Source: Trissonchulus latispiculum (Eukaryota > Nematoda > Enoplea > Enoplida > Ironidae). Taken from it: a DNA stretch of 64,000 nucleotides. This document shows, one piece after another, positions 46,086 through 56,826 of the stretch (position 1 is the first letter of the stretch; each line of letters begins with the position of its first letter). Made by a program: the position numbers and the translations under genes. The notes below the pieces were generated by a model, which saw only the letters and a program-made list of their open reading frames with translations, was not told the DNA's origin and did not search any database. The stretch is from assembly GCA_030248195.1 (NCBI GenBank), contig JASAND010000713.1:1-64000 (forward strand), in the 5' to 3' direction.

Positions 46086-47150
46086 TATCCTGTCTACCAA
46101 CTAAGACAATTTACAGTGAAACTTGGAAGTGTTGGAAAAATTTGCAAAAGATTTGGTTATCAAAAAAAGAAAAAAATTTACTCCTGGCACAAGCTATGAT
46201 GCTGACACTTGGCATATACAAATGTCTTTTGGGTGTACACATGTATGCCAAATGGCAAGAAATGTTGCCGGGTATCTCTGAGAAAAATTTTTTATATCAA
46301 CTGTCGTTGTCTAAAATTGCAAAATCTGCTATTAGTATATACCAGAAAAATAGAAGAAATCAATTTTCATGGAATTGACAGATTTCAGCATTAGCTGAAA
46401 ACATGCCCACATCAAGCTTCAGCTTGATTACTGCAGTTCTTTGAGTTCTACGGCTGGGGAGCTTCTACACGATATCCAAAAAATAGCTATATATTTTCAC
46501 AATTCTTGGAAATTAAAGATTACAAAATTATTTGCAGTTACTACGAATGACTTGGTTACAAAATTTCGAAAAAAGCAACAAGACATCATATCGACTGATT
46601 TGCGCAGGAAGCGGCGCGAATCCCATGCCTTTGGCCAAAACCTGTTTTCTCTCTCTCTAGCTCTCTGGCTTTCAGCACAGTCATTTATTTTTATTCCGCT
46701 GGAGCGGAATATATTCCCCGACTTTGTTGTATGTAATGCATGTATGTTGTTGAAATTCTCCAATGTCTCCGCTATCTTTAACACATGGGCTAGTATTTGT
46801 ATTTTTTAAAGTCAATCAAAAACAATAAAAGCAGCGGTGTCAGCTTTTGGAATAATTGCATTCAAATCTCTTCCTGAAGTTTCCTCGAGTTTTATGGTAT
46901 AAATGTTCTGAAATTAAGCAATACGCTCTGGCGTTATTTGTAACTAAAATCCTCCTCAACCGTTTATCGATTAGTAAACGTTCGCAGACAAAATTCAGTA
47001 CTAACTCACAGTATACATGACATTGAAATAGGAGGCTAACACTCGTAAATGATGATTAGCTATTTAATTATCAGCTAATCTTGTCCCAATTAATTCTGAA
47101 TTTAATTTCGTGCATTCGTATTGCGAATCACCTGAGAAAATCTTTACAAT
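46086..47150. other. No supported gene
   Basis: The stretch at 46,190-46,330 resembles one arm of the foldback element at about 49,310-49,450 (GCCAAATGGCAAGAAAT block). A 122-codon plus-strand frame (46,441-46,809) and a 95-codon antisense frame overlap; neither shows domains. A short CT tract is at 46,650. Confidence 0.35.
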
Positions 47151-47154
47151 AAAA

Positions 47155-47235
47155 GTTGAAATGGTGCAGTGGTTACGACAGTTGGCTGTCACCGCAATAA
47201 CCAGAGTACGATTCTCAGTTGGATAGTGTTATGTG
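47155..47235 (+). ncRNA. tRNA-like RNA polymerase III head, probably SINE-derived
   Basis: A box A-like TGGTGCAGTGG (47,162-47,172) and a box B-like AGTACGATTCT (47,205-47,215) are correctly spaced. The cloverleaf cannot be folded well, so this is more likely the head of a decayed SINE or a tRNA pseudogene. Confidence 0.35.
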
Positions 47236-47269
47236 AAAAAAGATCCTGAACTTTAGTTGAGATCATAGG

Positions 47270-47630
47270 ATAACGTGGGGGGGAATGGGGGGGTGCAGAC
47301 CCCCCCAGACCGACAAAAAACGGGTAGACCCCTCAGCGAAAAGGAAAAAAGGGCAGACCCTCTCGTCCAGAAAGGAAAAAAGGGTAGACCCCTCAGCGAT
47401 TTTCACTGAAAATTGGTAATTTCTTTGCAAATTTTAGAGATTTTTTCAAAAAATTTCTTAAAAATCGCTAAAAATTTCCATTTTTACTAATTTTTGGTCA
47501 AAAACATTAAAAATTCGGAATTTTTGCCAATTTTGGGGCAGACCCCCTTAAAATTTTTGATTTTTTCAGGGGTAGACCCCTCGCCCAGGTCTGGGTAGAC
47601 CCCCCCCAGAATCGGACCCCGTGTTAATGT
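47270..47630. repeat. GTAGACCCCTCAGCG repeat, first copy
   Basis: Shares with 58,185-58,473 the words AAGGAAAAAAGGGCAGACCC, GTAGACCCCTCAGC and the ending AGAATCGGACCCCGTGTTAA. The middle is an AT-rich self-complementary stretch. No open frame. Confidence 0.6.
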
Positions 47631-48084
47631 ATGGTTGAGATGGTTATAGAGCGTGGTTGGACTTTAATCCTGAAGACATTGCAAAAATTTTAGGCCCACT
47701 AAAAAAATTTTAGGTCCACTAATTTTAGTGTCTATTTCTTCTGTGATCTAAAATTTTAAGACAGTCTAATGTCTATGGAACCTGTCTCAAATTAAGTTTT
47801 ACTTGAGAATAGTTGGTGGACAAAGTAAATTGATAAATTCGAATCCGGAAATCGTATATATGATATATCAATAGCTCAATTGCGGAATATTGCCCCTTTT
47901 AGGGGCATACTTGTTCTGGCTTAAGGGAACTGCATTCTGATCATGTAATTCCAGTTGACAAGAGCGTAAACTCAGGAACTGTTTTCAATAGGTCTGGCTG
48001 AAACCTCCAAGGGAAGGCCTATCCACTAAAAGCAGCTGATGATGATGATCATATCATATGATGATCGTGCAGGTCATGGAACTA

Positions 48085-48450
48085 GTCCTCACGAACAACG
48101 GTTTTCAGTTCGGCGGCGATTTCTACACATCCTGAATGAATAGTATCGCAGTTGGTAGTATTGCCGCTAATATCCCTGTAAGGGTACGGCTTCAAAAGTA
48201 AACTGTGTCCACTTGCTGAAGGCACGTCTTGTGGTGTCGGCACGTTGATAATATTTTCATCATTCGGGATGGTCCCTGGAATGGGCTTGAGCGGTTTCTG
48301 GTATGGCCCACAGCCTAAGTCCCAGCACTCACCTGGAGATTGAGATTGGCAGCACCAGAGTGAACTTCTTGGACGGTTCGGTGGAACTCCGATGGCAGAA
48401 TTGTGACAGACCTGTTTGCGCAGTGCGATTCCTGTCTGTTGTAACTCAAC
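48085..48450 (-). other. ATG-less open frame of ~118 codons
   Basis: On the minus strand one frame stays open from about 48,450 to about 48,085 without an ATG near its start. It includes GECWDLGCGPYQKPLKPIPG and a second half with several Pro and Cys. It lies downstream (in minus direction) of a gag-like fragment and could be part of the same decayed retroelement or chance. No family is recognised. Confidence 0.2.
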
Positions 48451-48619
48451 TCAACTACTTTAATCACAAGATACCACCATTCCAGCCTAAGAACATCACT
48501 ACGTGTGTGATCCAATCTCAGCATACCATACTTTCCCCTCTTCACAAAACCAGATAACAAAAGCAAAAATTATGCATACCAACATACCTACATTAAATTT
48601 ATCTAAATCAACGCTGGTT

Positions 48620-48915
48620 CTTTGCCTTGCGTTCCCAGGTTTGAACGACTGAGATTCCGCGGTTTTCAATATATATATATATTGGCTAATCTTATTTACT
48701 CTAGCAGTAGCACATTGCTGAATTTCCTTCAAAGATCGAATTGCACTGTCTATAGATCGGACCAAGTCGAGAGCTGCCCCAAGAGTCAGATCACGTTCCA
48801 TTAGGAGACGCTCCCGTATGCGCTGAGTTGCTGTTCTCTCAACAATCTGATCTCGACTCATCTGATCCTGGAATCCGTATTCACAGTCGAGAATCAATGC
48901 TCTGAGCTCTGAAAC
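48620..48915 (-). pseudogene. gag: Ty3/gypsy gag-like fragment
   Basis: The minus-strand frame contains ELRALILDCEYG, DQIVERTATQRIRERLL and ERDLTLGAALDLVRSIDSA. These match the end of the capsid region in Ty3/gypsy Gag, where a DQ-[IL]-[VI]-x-R...RERLL...DLTL pattern is usual, followed by an alanine-rich VNKI stretch before the zinc knuckle. The zinc knuckle itself is not found: the frame leaves the family after VNKIS. It has no link to the pol copy at 30-33 kb that I can show. Confidence 0.6.
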
Positions 48916-48942
48916 CTACTGATCAGTTGTTTTGCCACTTAA

Positions 48943-50148
48943 GGGGGGGGCTACTAAAATGGACTTGCCCCGACTTTGTCCGATTGGCCTACTTTTTGGC
49001 GAGGATATAGAGCATGGGTGTGGTCAAAAAATATCGGGTACTGAGATCTTAGCTGCCTTCCAGCCATGTGCAGCCGTCGCGTTTATGTGCCCGACCCCCC
49101 ATTTTTCACAACTACCAACATAATTAAATAAAAATTTCTGCTGATTGCTAGGCCCAAGCTTCAAAGCTGCCATTCTCCAATATGATTTGCACAAATGTCC
49201 CTACCTGTAGAAAAATACTAGATGTCTGTATCTTATCTGCATCTAAGGGAATTACTCTTCAAAGTTGAAGTTTCGGCAAAAATTTAAAAATTTTTGGCTA
49301 ACGAAGGGAAAATTTTATTACTGGTGCGAGCTATAAGGATGTAATTTGGCATAAAAGGAGGCCCTGTAGGAGTACTCATTTGTGCCAAATGGCAAGAAAT
49401 TCTCCGAGTGAAAAAATTTTTATGTCAACTTTAATCTTCAAAACTTGCCGAAACCGAAATTTTCAGTCTGTCGGATCCTGTGTAGAGGCTTTCTGCAGCC
49501 AGTCGCAAACCTTCACTAATCGAGCTGAAATCTTTTGTGGGGTTGTTTTCGACCTCCTGAGTTCAAATATCTCAAAAAATTTTAATTTCAAAAAATATGA
49601 TTTTTTTCGATTTCTGGGGTACCATTCCCCAGAAAAGGCGTTTTTGGAAATTTTTGAAGATTAAAGTCGACATAAAAAATTTTTCACTCGCCAGAATTTC
49701 TTGCCATTTGGCACAAATGAGTACTCCTGTAGGGCCTCCTTTTATGCCAAATTACAGCCTTATAGCTCGCACCAGTAATAAAATTTTCCTTTCGATAGCC
49801 AAAAATTTTTACATTTTTGCCGAAACTTCAACTTTGAAAAGTAATTCCCTTAGATGCAGATAAGATACAGTCATCTAGTATTTTTCGCAGGTAGGGTCAT
49901 ATGTGCCAATTCATACTGACGAATGGCAGCTTTGAAGCTTGCGCCTACCAGTCAGCAGAAATTTTTAATTAATTATGTTGGTAGTTGCGAAAATGGGGGG
50001 TCGGGCACATAAACGCGACGGCTGCACATGGCTGGAAGGCAGCTAAGATCTCAGTACCCGATATTTTTTTGACCACACCCATGCTCTATATCCTCGCCAA
50101 AAAGTAGGCCAATCAGACAAAGTCGGGGCAAACCTTTAGTAGCCCACC
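48943..50148. mobile_element. 1.2-kb palindromic foldback element flanked by TTAA
   Basis: The left arm 48,943-49,535 and right arm about 49,640-50,148 are near-complementary over more than 500 bases (for example GGATATAGAGCATGGGTGTG in both). The ends are G-run plus CTACTAAA, and TTAA abuts both sides (48,939-48,942 and 50,149-50,152). The G-run/CTAC end links it to the element at 43,689-45,147. There is no transposase. Its right TTAA is the left TTAA of the next element. Confidence 0.7.
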
Positions 50149-50152
50149 TTAA

Positions 50153-51160
50153 GGTGCTGGTATCCTTTTGTGCAGTGCTTTTGTGGTGATTTTTCGAAAC
50201 GCTATAACTTTAGCAATTTTGGGAGTTGGAAAGAGCTTTATGCATCGTTTTAAAGCTTATAATATGTACATTAACATGAGCTTACGAAACTAGCAAAATT
50301 GGCAAGAAAATAGCAAAAAATTTCCGACATGCTTACATCTGACAGACTGAATATGGACCAAAAATTTTTGAACATCGATTTCTCAAAACTGTAGAATCGG
50401 CCAAAATATCTTCTCGTGCCATGATATGAAGGACATGTGGACCGAGGGACATTTTTTTGGATTTGGCTCAACAAGCCTCAGTACTCCAGAAAATCCGGCA
50501 AATGCGCGATGACACGAAATTTCGCAACTTTCTATTCAGTTTTCTCACAACTGGAGATGTTTTAGCTCAAACCAAGAAAAATGTCCCTCCGCAATAGGGC
50601 GAATTTTCATTCAGCCAAAAATCACGCGAATCCATCGGGTAGTTTTTGAGAAATCGATGTTCAAAACAAAACAATCGCAATTTTGCCAAAATGGTTTTTC
50701 GGCGAATTCTCTAGCTTAAAGCAACGAACTCCAGCGAATAGGTATTGATAAAATGCGCAATTGGAGGATGTATCGATTGAGTATAAGTAAGACGAAATTG
50801 TATGTAAGATTTGGCAGAAATTTTGAAAAAACTGATTTCTTCAAAAATGGCCAGTTTTTGACCCCAAAAACCGTTTTTGGCTTATACTGCCTTAATCACT
50901 CGAGGTAGCTCAAAAGTTGTAAAAGCAAAAATGTTCATTTTGGCACCCTCTTTCCAGCCATCACAACCAATCGGGTGTAGAGACCATGTACTGAGAGAAT
51001 AAGGGCAAAAACCAAAACTTTCTTATCTTTACACCTAAAAATCCGGGACTGGTCCCAGAATGTTAAAGAGCACGAAAATAATGTATTTGGAACGTTTCAT
51101 CCACTTTCACGAAGAATTGAAGCTTGTAGGGTCGAATTTACACAAAGCGATACCAGCACC
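50153..51160. mobile_element. 1.0-kb TTAA-flanked element, GGTGCTGGTATC ends
   Basis: The 12-bp terminal inverted repeats GGTGCTGGTATC abut TTAA at 50,149-50,152 and 51,161-51,164. A diverged inverted copy occupies about 58,780-59,489, also ending at TTAA (59,490-59,493). No transposase; the interior is AT-rich with pieces such as AAATCGATGTTCAAAA repeated in both orientations. Confidence 0.65.
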
Positions 51161-51164
51161 TTAA

Positions 51165-51425
51165 GGGGGGGTCACTTTTTGGCGATTTTTCGACCATCTC
51201 CGATTTGGCTCATTTTCACATATTTTGTAGTTCCCATGGGTCATCAAAACAAGCCAATTGCGTTTTGCTTATTATTGCTTCTATCATTCTGTAGAGCCTT
51301 TCAACGGTAACCTTGACATGTGTTAAACATAGGTAAATGAAAAAGTTAGGCTAAAAATTTGTGGCAGAAATTTTTTTGCTGTGTGAAAGATATATACAGC
51401 GTTACGGCTTTGCCCGCAGATTAAG
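51165..51425. other. No gene; begins with another TTAA/G-run end
   Basis: Right after the TTAA at 51,161 comes GGGGGGGTCACTTTTTGG, which looks like the terminus of a further element of the same kind. The other end was not found. Confidence 0.3.
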
Positions 51426-51430
51426 GGCAT

Positions 51431-51650
51431 AGGATCAATTGAACTTTATATATCCTCCCCCAGAACCCCAATTGAACTTTTATCTCCCCCAGAATTTTGT
51501 TTTATTCTAATTGTATTCATCTGACAGAACAACTTCTAAATGGACGCCAAGTATATACACCTTGTTTCTCTTTTACACTTATTTTGATTACTGACCCCAA
51601 TTGAGCGTTATCCCCCCAAACTAGTTGGGGGAGGATAAAGTTCAATTGAT
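51431..51650. mobile_element. Short inverted-repeat element, GGATCAATTGAACTTTAT ends
   Basis: The left end GGATCAATTGAACTTTATAT...CCTCCCCCA pairs with the right end TGGGGGAGGATAAAGTTCAA...GATCC. About 220 bp, non-coding. Confidence 0.6.
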
Positions 51651-51950
51651 CCAATCAAATTATGGCCGAGGATAAAGCGCAAGACACCCAAAAATACCTA
51701 TCTACTTTGTTGCAATTCTTTTGAGCTGATTTTTGGCGAATTTTCAGTCATAATTTTGGAAAATCAGGCGTCAAAAAACACAACTAGTCAGTTGGTTCAA
51801 CGTGCGTCTATTGCGAGCTTTAGAACACAAACATAGCGCACAAATTTCGTTGAAGTGAAGGGTCCAATTTGCTGGGGGGGGAGAGGGTAAGCCGTTGGCG
51901 TGCAGAAGATGTGTCGTGCTTAGAATAGGCCTACATAGAGTATGACAGTA

Positions 51951-52323
51951 CAAGAGTACATAAGACATAAGAGTATGACAAGTGTCATACACTATGTATT
52001 GTAAACCTGCTACATCCTCTGCACGCTATCGGCTGCCCCCCCCCCCCTACCTAAATCAAACCCCCCTTGACCCCGCCCCTATCTATGTACATTCTCCTAA
52101 CTTTTCTCATAAGTAGTAAATTTAGGAGCTCTTAGCGCTATGAGCCCTTTGTGAAACGCCCCACCGATTCTCCGTTTGGACCCCGTACATAGATAGGGGC
52201 GGGATGAGGGGGGGGGGGGCTGATGTAGGTAGGGGGTGCAGCCGATAGCGTGCAGAGGATGTAACAGGCTTATAAAGCATAGCGTATGACGCCTGTCATA
52301 CTCTTATGTATTATGTACTCTTG
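51951..52323. mobile_element. CAAGAGTAC foldback element, copy 1
   Basis: Long inverted repeats of about 130 bp begin CAAGAGTACATAA, contain ATGACAAGTGTCAT and GCACGCTATCGGCTGC, and end in C runs. The centre has CCCCTATCTATGTAC and its complement. It sits inside remnants of another copy (51,885-51,950, and a second CTCTTGG end at 52,339). Confidence 0.6.
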
Positions 52324-52339
52324 ATATTATGTACTCTTG

Positions 52340-53086
52340 GTAGTAGCAAGCAACTGTGGTTTGGCAGCAACTGCGGCAGCAACCAACATAATGTTGGTCC
52401 ATCCCAGCTCTCCCAGCCCGCCCAATCCCCCAGATTCCTGTTTTTTCCAAGACCCAATCTTTCCAATTTGCTTATTCTCCCGATCTTCGCTCCCCAAACC
52501 TTGACCCCCAAGAACAATTGCAGCATGTGAAGAATTGCCTGAAGATGGAGTCCGCTGTGGAACCTCAAAACGTGTGGTGGAATAACCTTGGCTTGACTCT
52601 GGATCTCCAAGTTTTTATTTTCATCTTTTATGTGAACGGTGAATAAGGATGATAACGAATATTAGCAAGAGTATATATATATTAGAACCAGAGTACATGA
52701 TAATTTGATATGATACATATGATACATGATATGATATATGATACATGATACCTGATAACTGACAAGCGTCACGCTCTTGGTTATTAGGCTGGGGTCATGA
52801 TCTGCGCTCCAGGTCTGGGGGGGGGTGAACCCCCCCAAGCACATGTATGCTAGGTACTGATTGCGGGGAGGGGTCACTAGGGTCTGCTTTGCGGGGGGTG
52901 GTGGGCCGTTAGCGTGCAGAGCATAGTTTTTGCTCTGATAAAATAGAGTGTGCCTACTGGCACACTCTTATATTATGTGCTCTTGGTACTAGGTTACTTA
53001 TTTGAAGTGGTCCGCTAGCTACGCAATTGCGGGGGGGTGTTAGCGCGCAGAGCAAGGCTCGCGAGTTGATAGCATAGGGAAATCTG
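52340..53086. other. Mixed remnants between foldback copies
   Basis: No gene. It includes a stretch with repeated ATGATACATGATA words (52,690-52,760), the G-run/CCCCAAGCA repeat (52,815-52,850), a right half of a CAAGAGTAC element (52,905-52,988, ending CTCTTGG) and another fragment at 53,035-53,080. Confidence 0.4.
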
Positions 53087-53402
53087 AATGTTTTGGATCT
53101 TTTGCGCTTCCCCCCAGCCATAACTTTTGATTTTTTTAGACCAATAACTCTTTAAAATTTTGTATGGGGGTGCTAAATTCAAAAATTTAAAAATCGACGG
53201 ATTTCCCAGATTTTTAAATGTTTAAAATTTTTGAAATTTTTTTCCGACTAATTTCGACATGCTGATCATTTTTTCTTCTTGCGGCAAAGTCAGAAAATGT
53301 ACCGTTAATGCGCTACGGCGTTTTAAGATTAATTTCTATTGAAAATGGTTGCCCTGAAAAGGGCAGTTGGGATAAACAGATCAGTTGTAGCAGGTAACAG
53401 GA

Positions 53403-54215
53403 TCAAGCCGGTGGGCTAAATGCTGCGATGTCTTGGAGGATGGCTTCGAATGGGCCTTGCCCCTGAAGTCTTGCTCTCCACAAGTCACACAAGTAGGTGT
53501 CCAGCATCCGTCGAGAGGTACCGAACTGGCGTTTATTCTTCATTTTAGCGTTGCGCCTGATTCTATACCTTGTGTATAGGCACTAGTGACTGGATTCACA
53601 AAGTTGTAAGTGTGGTTTACCGTAAGATGTTGATAGTTCCGTCCAGGAATTTGGCGGATGTTGTTGTAGGCTGCCCATTCATCCGACATGATCGTGGTCT
53701 CTGGCAGCATGGCCTCTTCGATGATGGGTAGCAATGTGGCGGCGCTCCTGTCGCCGACGGCACACAGAAAGCTCTCCTTTGTCTCTCTGCAGTAGCCACC
53801 GAATACCCATTGTTGCGGAAGCAGTCGACCGGCATGATTTTTGCGCTGAGAAAATAGGCTCTCATCGATTTCCACTGTTCTGCCAGGACCTCCGATTCTT
53901 GGTGGATTCTGTAACAGCTTTCAGGCGCAAACTTCCCGGAGGACATTGCTGCAGTCTGCGAAAGCGTGCTCTTTCATCTCCAATTCGTTGTCGCAAAACT
54001 CTACTGTTGTGTGGTTGTGGGCCCAATAATAGATGAAGCGGACAATCTTTTCAAAGGGCAGACTGGAATGCTCCACCCAAGTGCCTGTCTTAAGAGAATC
54101 ATCTTGTCGGCATCCGCGGAGACGGCAACGCCATTCATCTCCTTTTCTTCGAAGCATTTGAGTCATCAGGTGCCCATTATCGCACCTCTTTCTGGATGTA
54201 GGATTCCATTAATTC
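53403..54215 (-). pseudogene. Merlin/ISXO2-like transposase, frameshifted
   Basis: N-terminal part (54,215-53,921): a zinc-ribbon-like region with CDNGHLMTQM and WRCRLRGCRQDDS, then LKTGTWVEHSSLPFEKIV and an aromatic helix. A frameshift near 53,930 leads to NPPRIGGPGRTVEIDESLFS, with the first catalytic Asp/Glu region, then LPQQWVFGGYCRETKES, DRSAAT, SDEWAAYNNI and LTVNHTYNFVNP, the usual order in the IS1595/ISXO2 DDE domain. After TQGIESG another frameshift precedes the C-terminal piece (about 53,550-53,403) with LCDLWRARLQGQGPFEAILQ and a stop. It is certainly nonfunctional, but recent enough to be recognised end to end. Confidence 0.85.
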
Positions 54216-54224
54216 AGCCATACC

Positions 54225-54591
54225 AAGAGTACATAATACATAAGAGTGTGACAAGCGTCACACTCTATTTAATCAGCTCGAGAGCCATGCTCTGCGCGCT
54301 AACGGCCCACCCCCCTCCCCGCAATTGCGTACCTAGTGGACCCCCCCCGCAAATCATTCAATATTGAAAAGTGATAGGTCACATTTTCGGGGGGGGGGGG
54401 GTCCCGATAAATGGAATATTGCAGCAGCGAGTGAACATACGCAATTGCGTACTAGGTACTGATTTGCGGGGGGGGGTCCACTAGGTACGCAATTGCGGGG
54501 GGGGGGGTGGGCCGTTAGCGCGCAGAGCATGGCTCTCGAGCTGATTACATAGAGTGTGACGCTTGCCACACTCTTATTATGTACTCTTGGC
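54225..54591. mobile_element. CAAGAGTAC foldback element, copy 2, inside Merlin, 7-bp duplication
   Basis: Arms of about 130 bp start CAAGAGTACATAA and contain GAGTGTGACAAGCGTCACAC, GCTCTGCGCGCTAACGGCC and GCAATTGCGTACCTAGTGGA. The flanking duplication is GCCATAC (54,218-54,224 and 54,592-54,598). It lies upstream of the transposase start, inside the Merlin element, so it moved later than Merlin. Confidence 0.75.
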
Positions 54592-55015
54592 CATACTGAA
54601 TGTTTTCGAACAAAGCCTTCCGTCACTACATACAAGCAGGTAACAACGCGGAATCCTTCAGTTAATTGGTCAATTTAAATTTTGGTCATTAACACTAATT
54701 ACTTACGGTCACTGACCACATGAAATGGCAGTGACCGCATAAGACAATCAGTATATATCTATAGCGATTCCGTCATCTGTACAACTTAACTTTAAAACGC
54801 CGTAGCGAATTAACGGTACATTTGCAGACTTTGCCGCAAGAAGTAAAAATGATCAGCATGTCAAAATTAGTAGGGAAAAAATAACAAAATTTCAAAAATT
54901 TTAAAATTTTTGAATTCAGCACCCCCCAGTGTGCCCCCATACTAAATGTTAGTTATTGGTCCAAAAAAGCAAAAGTTATGGCTGGGGGGGGAAAGCGCAA
55001 AGGATCCAATTTTTT

Positions 55016-55383
55016 CATTCGTAAGTTGGGACGTGCACCAAAGCATTTTTTATATTGATTAGTGTTGGTATTGTGTTTTATTTATTTTGAGAACCGAGGA
55101 AGTTTTCTTAAAATTTCGAAACTGCGAGCTATAGAATCTGCAATTATGTTTATGCTATCAACAGTACATGATAACAAAAGTACGCCACTAGGCGTACTCG
55201 CTGTTATCAGAGGAGCAAAACCTATGCTCTGTTCGCTAACGGCTGGCCCTCTCTCCCATAGACCCTAGTGACCCCCAAATACTTTGTCGAAAGAGGGTAC
55301 CACTCACTCGCTCTATGGGTTTGTGTTAAAGATCGAAACAATAAACATCCTTCCTTATCATCATGTATTCTTGATATTATCAA
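55016..55383. other. No gene; fragments of the CAAGAGTAC family
   Basis: AT-rich sequence, then a piece with GCTCTGTTCGCTAACGGCTG (55,225-55,245) resembling the arm of the foldback family and a CTCTTGATATTATCAAGAG palindrome (55,367-55,386) at the join to the next copy. Confidence 0.35.
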
Positions 55384-55737
55384 GAGTACATAATACATAA
55401 GAGTGTAATAAGTGTCATAATTCTGTGTTATCAGCTCGCCCATGCGCGGTAATGGCTCCCCCCCTGCAATTGCTTACCTAGTTGACCTCGTGCAGATCAG
55501 CACCCAGTAAGTAATTGCGTATGCCACTGGTTTCCAAATATAGATACTCCTCGCAAATGTGACCTATCCCTCGGCAATGTCGAATGATGGATTACATTTG
55601 GGGAGAGGTGTCTTCCGATAGAAATAAGTGATCATACACAATTCCGAACAGCGTATTGAGTCCACTACGCAATTACAGGGGGCGCTAGCCTGCAGAGCAT
55701 GGCCCACGAACTGATTACATAGATTGTGACCATACAT
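55384..55737. mobile_element. CAAGAGTAC foldback element, copy 3, 3' end lost
   Basis: The left arm begins CAAGAGTACATAATACATAA; the right arm runs through GCGCTAGCCTGCAGAGCATG to ATTGTGACC and then stops at unrelated sequence (ATACATGTGCTTGCGGG, 55,732 onward). The arms are more diverged than in copy 2. Confidence 0.55.
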
Positions 55738-55926
55738 GTGCTTGCGGGAGTTTAGGGGGGGTGTCACCCACTGACATACCTGCCCCCCACCCAGAGGGGT
55801 CCCTCACCCCCCAAAACTTCCCCTTCTGCACATGTCTGATTGTGACTCTTGTTACAGGAGGAAACTTGGGTCCAGTTGGAGAAGGAGCGTCACCGCTCTC
55901 GTGCAGGTCATGTCTTCAGCCTAATA
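55738..55926. other. Insert between foldback copies
   Basis: Contains a G-run/C-run piece related to 45,910-46,085 in the other orientation (GGGGTCCCTCACCCCCCAAA). No gene. Confidence 0.35.
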
Positions 55927-56335
55927 ACCAAGAGTCTGGTCTTGTCACACTCTCTGTTATCAGCTCGCGAGCCATGCTCTGCGCGCTAACGCCCCCCCCC
56001 CCGCCATTGCGTACCTAGTGGACCCCCGCAAATCAGTACCCAGTTGCATATGCTCACTCATTTCTACAGTAAAGACACCTCCCGCAAATGTTACTCATTA
56101 TCCGTTAGGTGAAAAATGGTGAGTATGTTTTGCGGGGGTCGAATGCTAGGTCACATTTGCGGAGGGGCGCCTTCCTGTAGCAATGAGTGAGCATAGGCAA
56201 TTGCGTACTGATTTGTGGGGGTCCACTAGGTACGCAATGGCGTGGTGTGGGCCGTTAGCGTGCAGAACATGTTTAGCGAGCTAATAAAAGAGTGTGACAC
56301 TTGTCACACTCTTATGTATCATATATGCGCTCTTG
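55927..56335. mobile_element. CAAGAGTAC foldback element, copy 4
   Basis: The left arm is CCAAGAGTCTGGTCTTGTCA...; the right arm ends GTGTGACACTTGTCACACTC...GCTCTTG. The centre has TCACTCATTTCTACAGTA and its inverted counterpart. Non-coding. Confidence 0.6.
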
Positions 56336-56826
56336 TTCCGACTATAATACTTGCAGTATTAAAAATAATTTTTAAAATTTACCCCTCAAAATCATATAAT
56401 TTTTGGAATGATACAAAAAACAAAATTCCTTCCAATATTTTAATAAAACCAAATCACAATACGTACGTTAAATACGATAGGTGGAAACTCTTACTGCCTA
56501 ATAACACTGCACATAAGTTGAACTTGCCAGGCATCCTTACATTCTGACTTGGCTCCGGAGGTAAGGAATGAAAACCTGAGCAAAATGTACATACGTAACA
56601 AAATTCAGCTGTTTTATTTTTTGTTTAAACAAGTTCACAAGAATGTAGTAAATAGCATCAAAGCTGTCTATAGCCATGAGCTAAAATACAATTCTCTAAA
56701 ATGCGAATAAATTGGAGCACGTCTGGTTTGATGTCATACCAAGTTGGAGCAGTGCCACTTTTGCATATTCATCTCCAGCATTTTAAAAATATTGTTGTGG
56801 CACTGAAAACAAAAGGATGGTCACTA
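56336..56826. other. AT-rich stretch without a gene
   Basis: Only short open frames, none with coding character or a repeat copy seen in the window. Confidence 0.35.

Larger units (their letters stand above)
53095..55007 (-). mobile_element. Merlin (IS1016-like) DNA transposon, degenerate, with long inverted repeats
   Basis: The ends are inverted repeats of about 220-230 bp (53,095-53,325 and 54,788-55,007), starting GGATCYTTTGCGCTT and including CCATAACTTTTG and CGTAGCG blocks. The flanks AATGTTTT (53,087-53,094) and AATTTTTT (55,008-55,015) match at seven of eight positions, consistent with the 8-9-bp duplication of Merlin. Inside lies a broken ISXO2-like transposase on the minus strand and a nested 367-bp foldback element (54,225-54,591). 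A TTATCCCAACTGCC/GGCAACCATT motif (complement at 53,343-53,375) lies just inside the left repeat. Confidence 0.8.

Noticed and set aside
46441..46809. 122-codon plus-strand frame and its antisense partner
   Set aside because: No domain, no splice or start context, and both strands are open by chance in AT-rich DNA.
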